DNA of 52,071 bases from Rachicladosporium sp. CCFEE 5018. Lineage: Eukaryota > Ascomycota > Dothideomycetes > Cladosporiales > Cladosporiaceae. This document shows positions 50,947-52,071 of this stretch, piece after piece. The position numbers and the translations under genes were made by a program. The stretch is from assembly GCA_002077045.2 (NCBI GenBank), contig KZ111146.1, positions 639,452-691,522 of the forward strand. Direction: 5' to 3'. Each line of letters opens with the position of its first letter. Within the stretch, counting starts at the first letter, position 1. The notes beneath the pieces are model-generated. The model worked only from the letters and a program-made list of their open reading frames with translations, did not search any database and was not told the DNA's origin.

Positions 50947-52071
50947 ATGGGACAAAAGCGCAAGCCGGAAGCGGCAAAGATCGAAAAGCAGGAGCGACCA
51001 GAGAAAAAGCCACGGCAAGATGACGGGAGCAGGAAGAAGCAGTCGCAACGGCTTGTCTTCTCAGCGCGGCCAGACTGGCACGCAGCAGACATCCCAGTCC
51101 TGCCTGTCGACCCAGAAGCAGCACCGCCGCCCCAGAGAGTGATAGAGGAGCTACACGCGCATGCTACGACTCTACTCGCGGCCGAGAATGTCGCTTACAA
51201 TGCTGCCCACCTGTCGGGCTCCTCCTCGCATAAGTTCTTGTCCACGATCATGGCGTCCGGTACGCTGGAGGACAAGGTCTCTGCCTTGACACTACTCGTC
51301 CAGGAGTCGCCACTCCATACCATGAAAGCATTCGAGAACTTGCTAGCGCTATCAAAAAAGAAGAGCCGGAACCAGGCGCTCATGGCCGTGGCTGCATTGA
51401 AGGATTTGCTTGGGCAGGGCGTAGTGCTGCCTGCGGACAGGAAGCTACGAGCATTTGGAAAGCAACCCGCGCTTGCCACTTTACTGCAGGGAAAGGCTGC
51501 AAGGTGGACTACTGGACAGCTGCTACCCAGCGGACTGACTGAGGCGCATCTGGTGGTCTGGGCATACGAGGACTGGTTGAAGAGGATGTACTTCGAATTG
51601 CTGCAAGTACTCGAAAGCTGGTGTGGCGACGAGGTCGAGTATGCTCGAAGTCGGGCTGTCACGTACGTCTGGGAGCTGCTCAAGGAGAAGCCTGAGCAGG
51701 AGGAGAATCTGCTGCGCCTACTTGTGAATAAGCTCGGAGATAATGATCGAAAGATCGCATCTCGGGCATCGTATCTGCTGTTGCAGCTAGAGACTTCGCA
51801 CCCGGCCATGAAGATGATCATCACGAACAGCATTGAAGCTGACTCTCTGTTCCGGCCTGGACAGAGCTTGCATGCAAAATACTACGCTATCATCACGCTG
51901 AACCAGACCATCTTGAGCCAAAAGGAGCCAGAAGTTGCCACACGTCTGCTAGACATCTTTTCAGCCTCTTCGTGCAGCTGCTGAAGCCGGCCGAGGCAGC
52001 AAAGCCAAACACCGCGCCAAGTGGAAAGCAACAGGGCGGTGGAGGGGTCGCCGGCAAAGCAGCAGCAAAGA
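50947..52071 (+). CDS. MAK21: MAK21/NOC1 ribosome biogenesis protein (3' end outside window), frame break near 51960
   Basis: Noc1/Mak21 (CEBPZ in animals) is a nucleolar protein that works with Noc2 in early 60S pre-ribosome assembly and export. From MGQKRKPEAAKIEK a basic region leads to LVFSARPDWHAADIPVLP, then HEAT-like helices: LEDKVSALTLLVQESPLHTM, KKKSRNQALMAVAALKDLLG, YFELLQVLESWCGDEVEYAR and RAVTYVWELLKEKPEQEENL. LVNKLGDNDRKIASRASYLL and HPAMKMIITNSIEADSLFRP lead into the CCAAT-binding-factor domain. I prefer the Met at 50947 over that at 50893. After LLDIF the frame hits a stop at 51982-51984, while another frame carries on FSLFVQLLKPAEAAK to the window end. A run of four Ts (51958-51961) is the likely place of a missing base. 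Confidence 0.88.

Overview
The window is nuclear DNA from a filamentous ascomycete (Pezizomycotina; I would guess Dothideomycetes, but the sequence alone does not fix the class). The reasons are dense protein-coding genes on both strands, each with its own spacing and no operons; short spliceosomal introns (mostly 50-60 bp, GT..CTRAY..AG); a HET-domain incompatibility gene; and fungal versions of SFT2, TIM54, VMS1, CUS2 and MAK21. One 100-base assembly gap lies at 11190-11289.

Layout. 1-3.65 kb: 3' part of a HAD sugar/glycerol phosphate phosphatase gene and a homeobox transcription factor, both on the minus strand. 3.65-5.98 kb: long stretch with no recognisable gene. 5.98-7.69 kb: M61-type metallopeptidase, apparently frameshifted. 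7.7-17.1 kb: a large direct segmental duplication. Copy A (8093-11189, cut by the gap) and copy B (13399-16493) each carry HTH protein - PAP2 lipid phosphatase - aldo-keto reductase on the minus strand. They are separated by VMS1 (start lost in the gap) and an unknown gene whose start is cut off exactly at the copy B boundary. 17.4-21.5 kb: NIP30-domain protein, mitochondrial glycine-cleavage T protein, V-ATPase subunit C. 22.3-24.1 kb: bHLH regulator with a very long loop, followed by almost 3 kb without a recognisable gene. 27.0-40.5 kb: housekeeping block with SFT2, a PPPDE/DeSI isopeptidase, an RBR ubiquitin ligase, TEX1, a small two-exon gene for an 84-residue protein, CUS2/Tat-SF1 and TIM54. 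40.9-47.9 kb: accessory block with an FAD amine oxidase carrying an in-frame stop, a tandem array of three related genes of unknown function (one decayed), and a HET-domain gene with reading-phase breaks. 48.5-52.1 kb: class 1A dihydroorotate dehydrogenase, NIT2 and the 5' part of MAK21/NOC1.

The best candidate for something undescribed is the array at 42.5-45.7 kb. Its products are built from one or two copies of a helical module that I do not recognise, with a clear internal duplication. Next are the mosaic segmental duplication, whose PAP2 copies differ almost only at synonymous sites near the C terminus, and the small conserved-looking gene at 36.7 kb. Most single-copy housekeeping genes splice cleanly into intact frames. 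Broken frames concentrate in accessory genes, but MAK21 also has a frame break in a run of Ts, so some single-base breaks may be assembly errors. Exon boundaries were read by eye from splice signals and known protein families.
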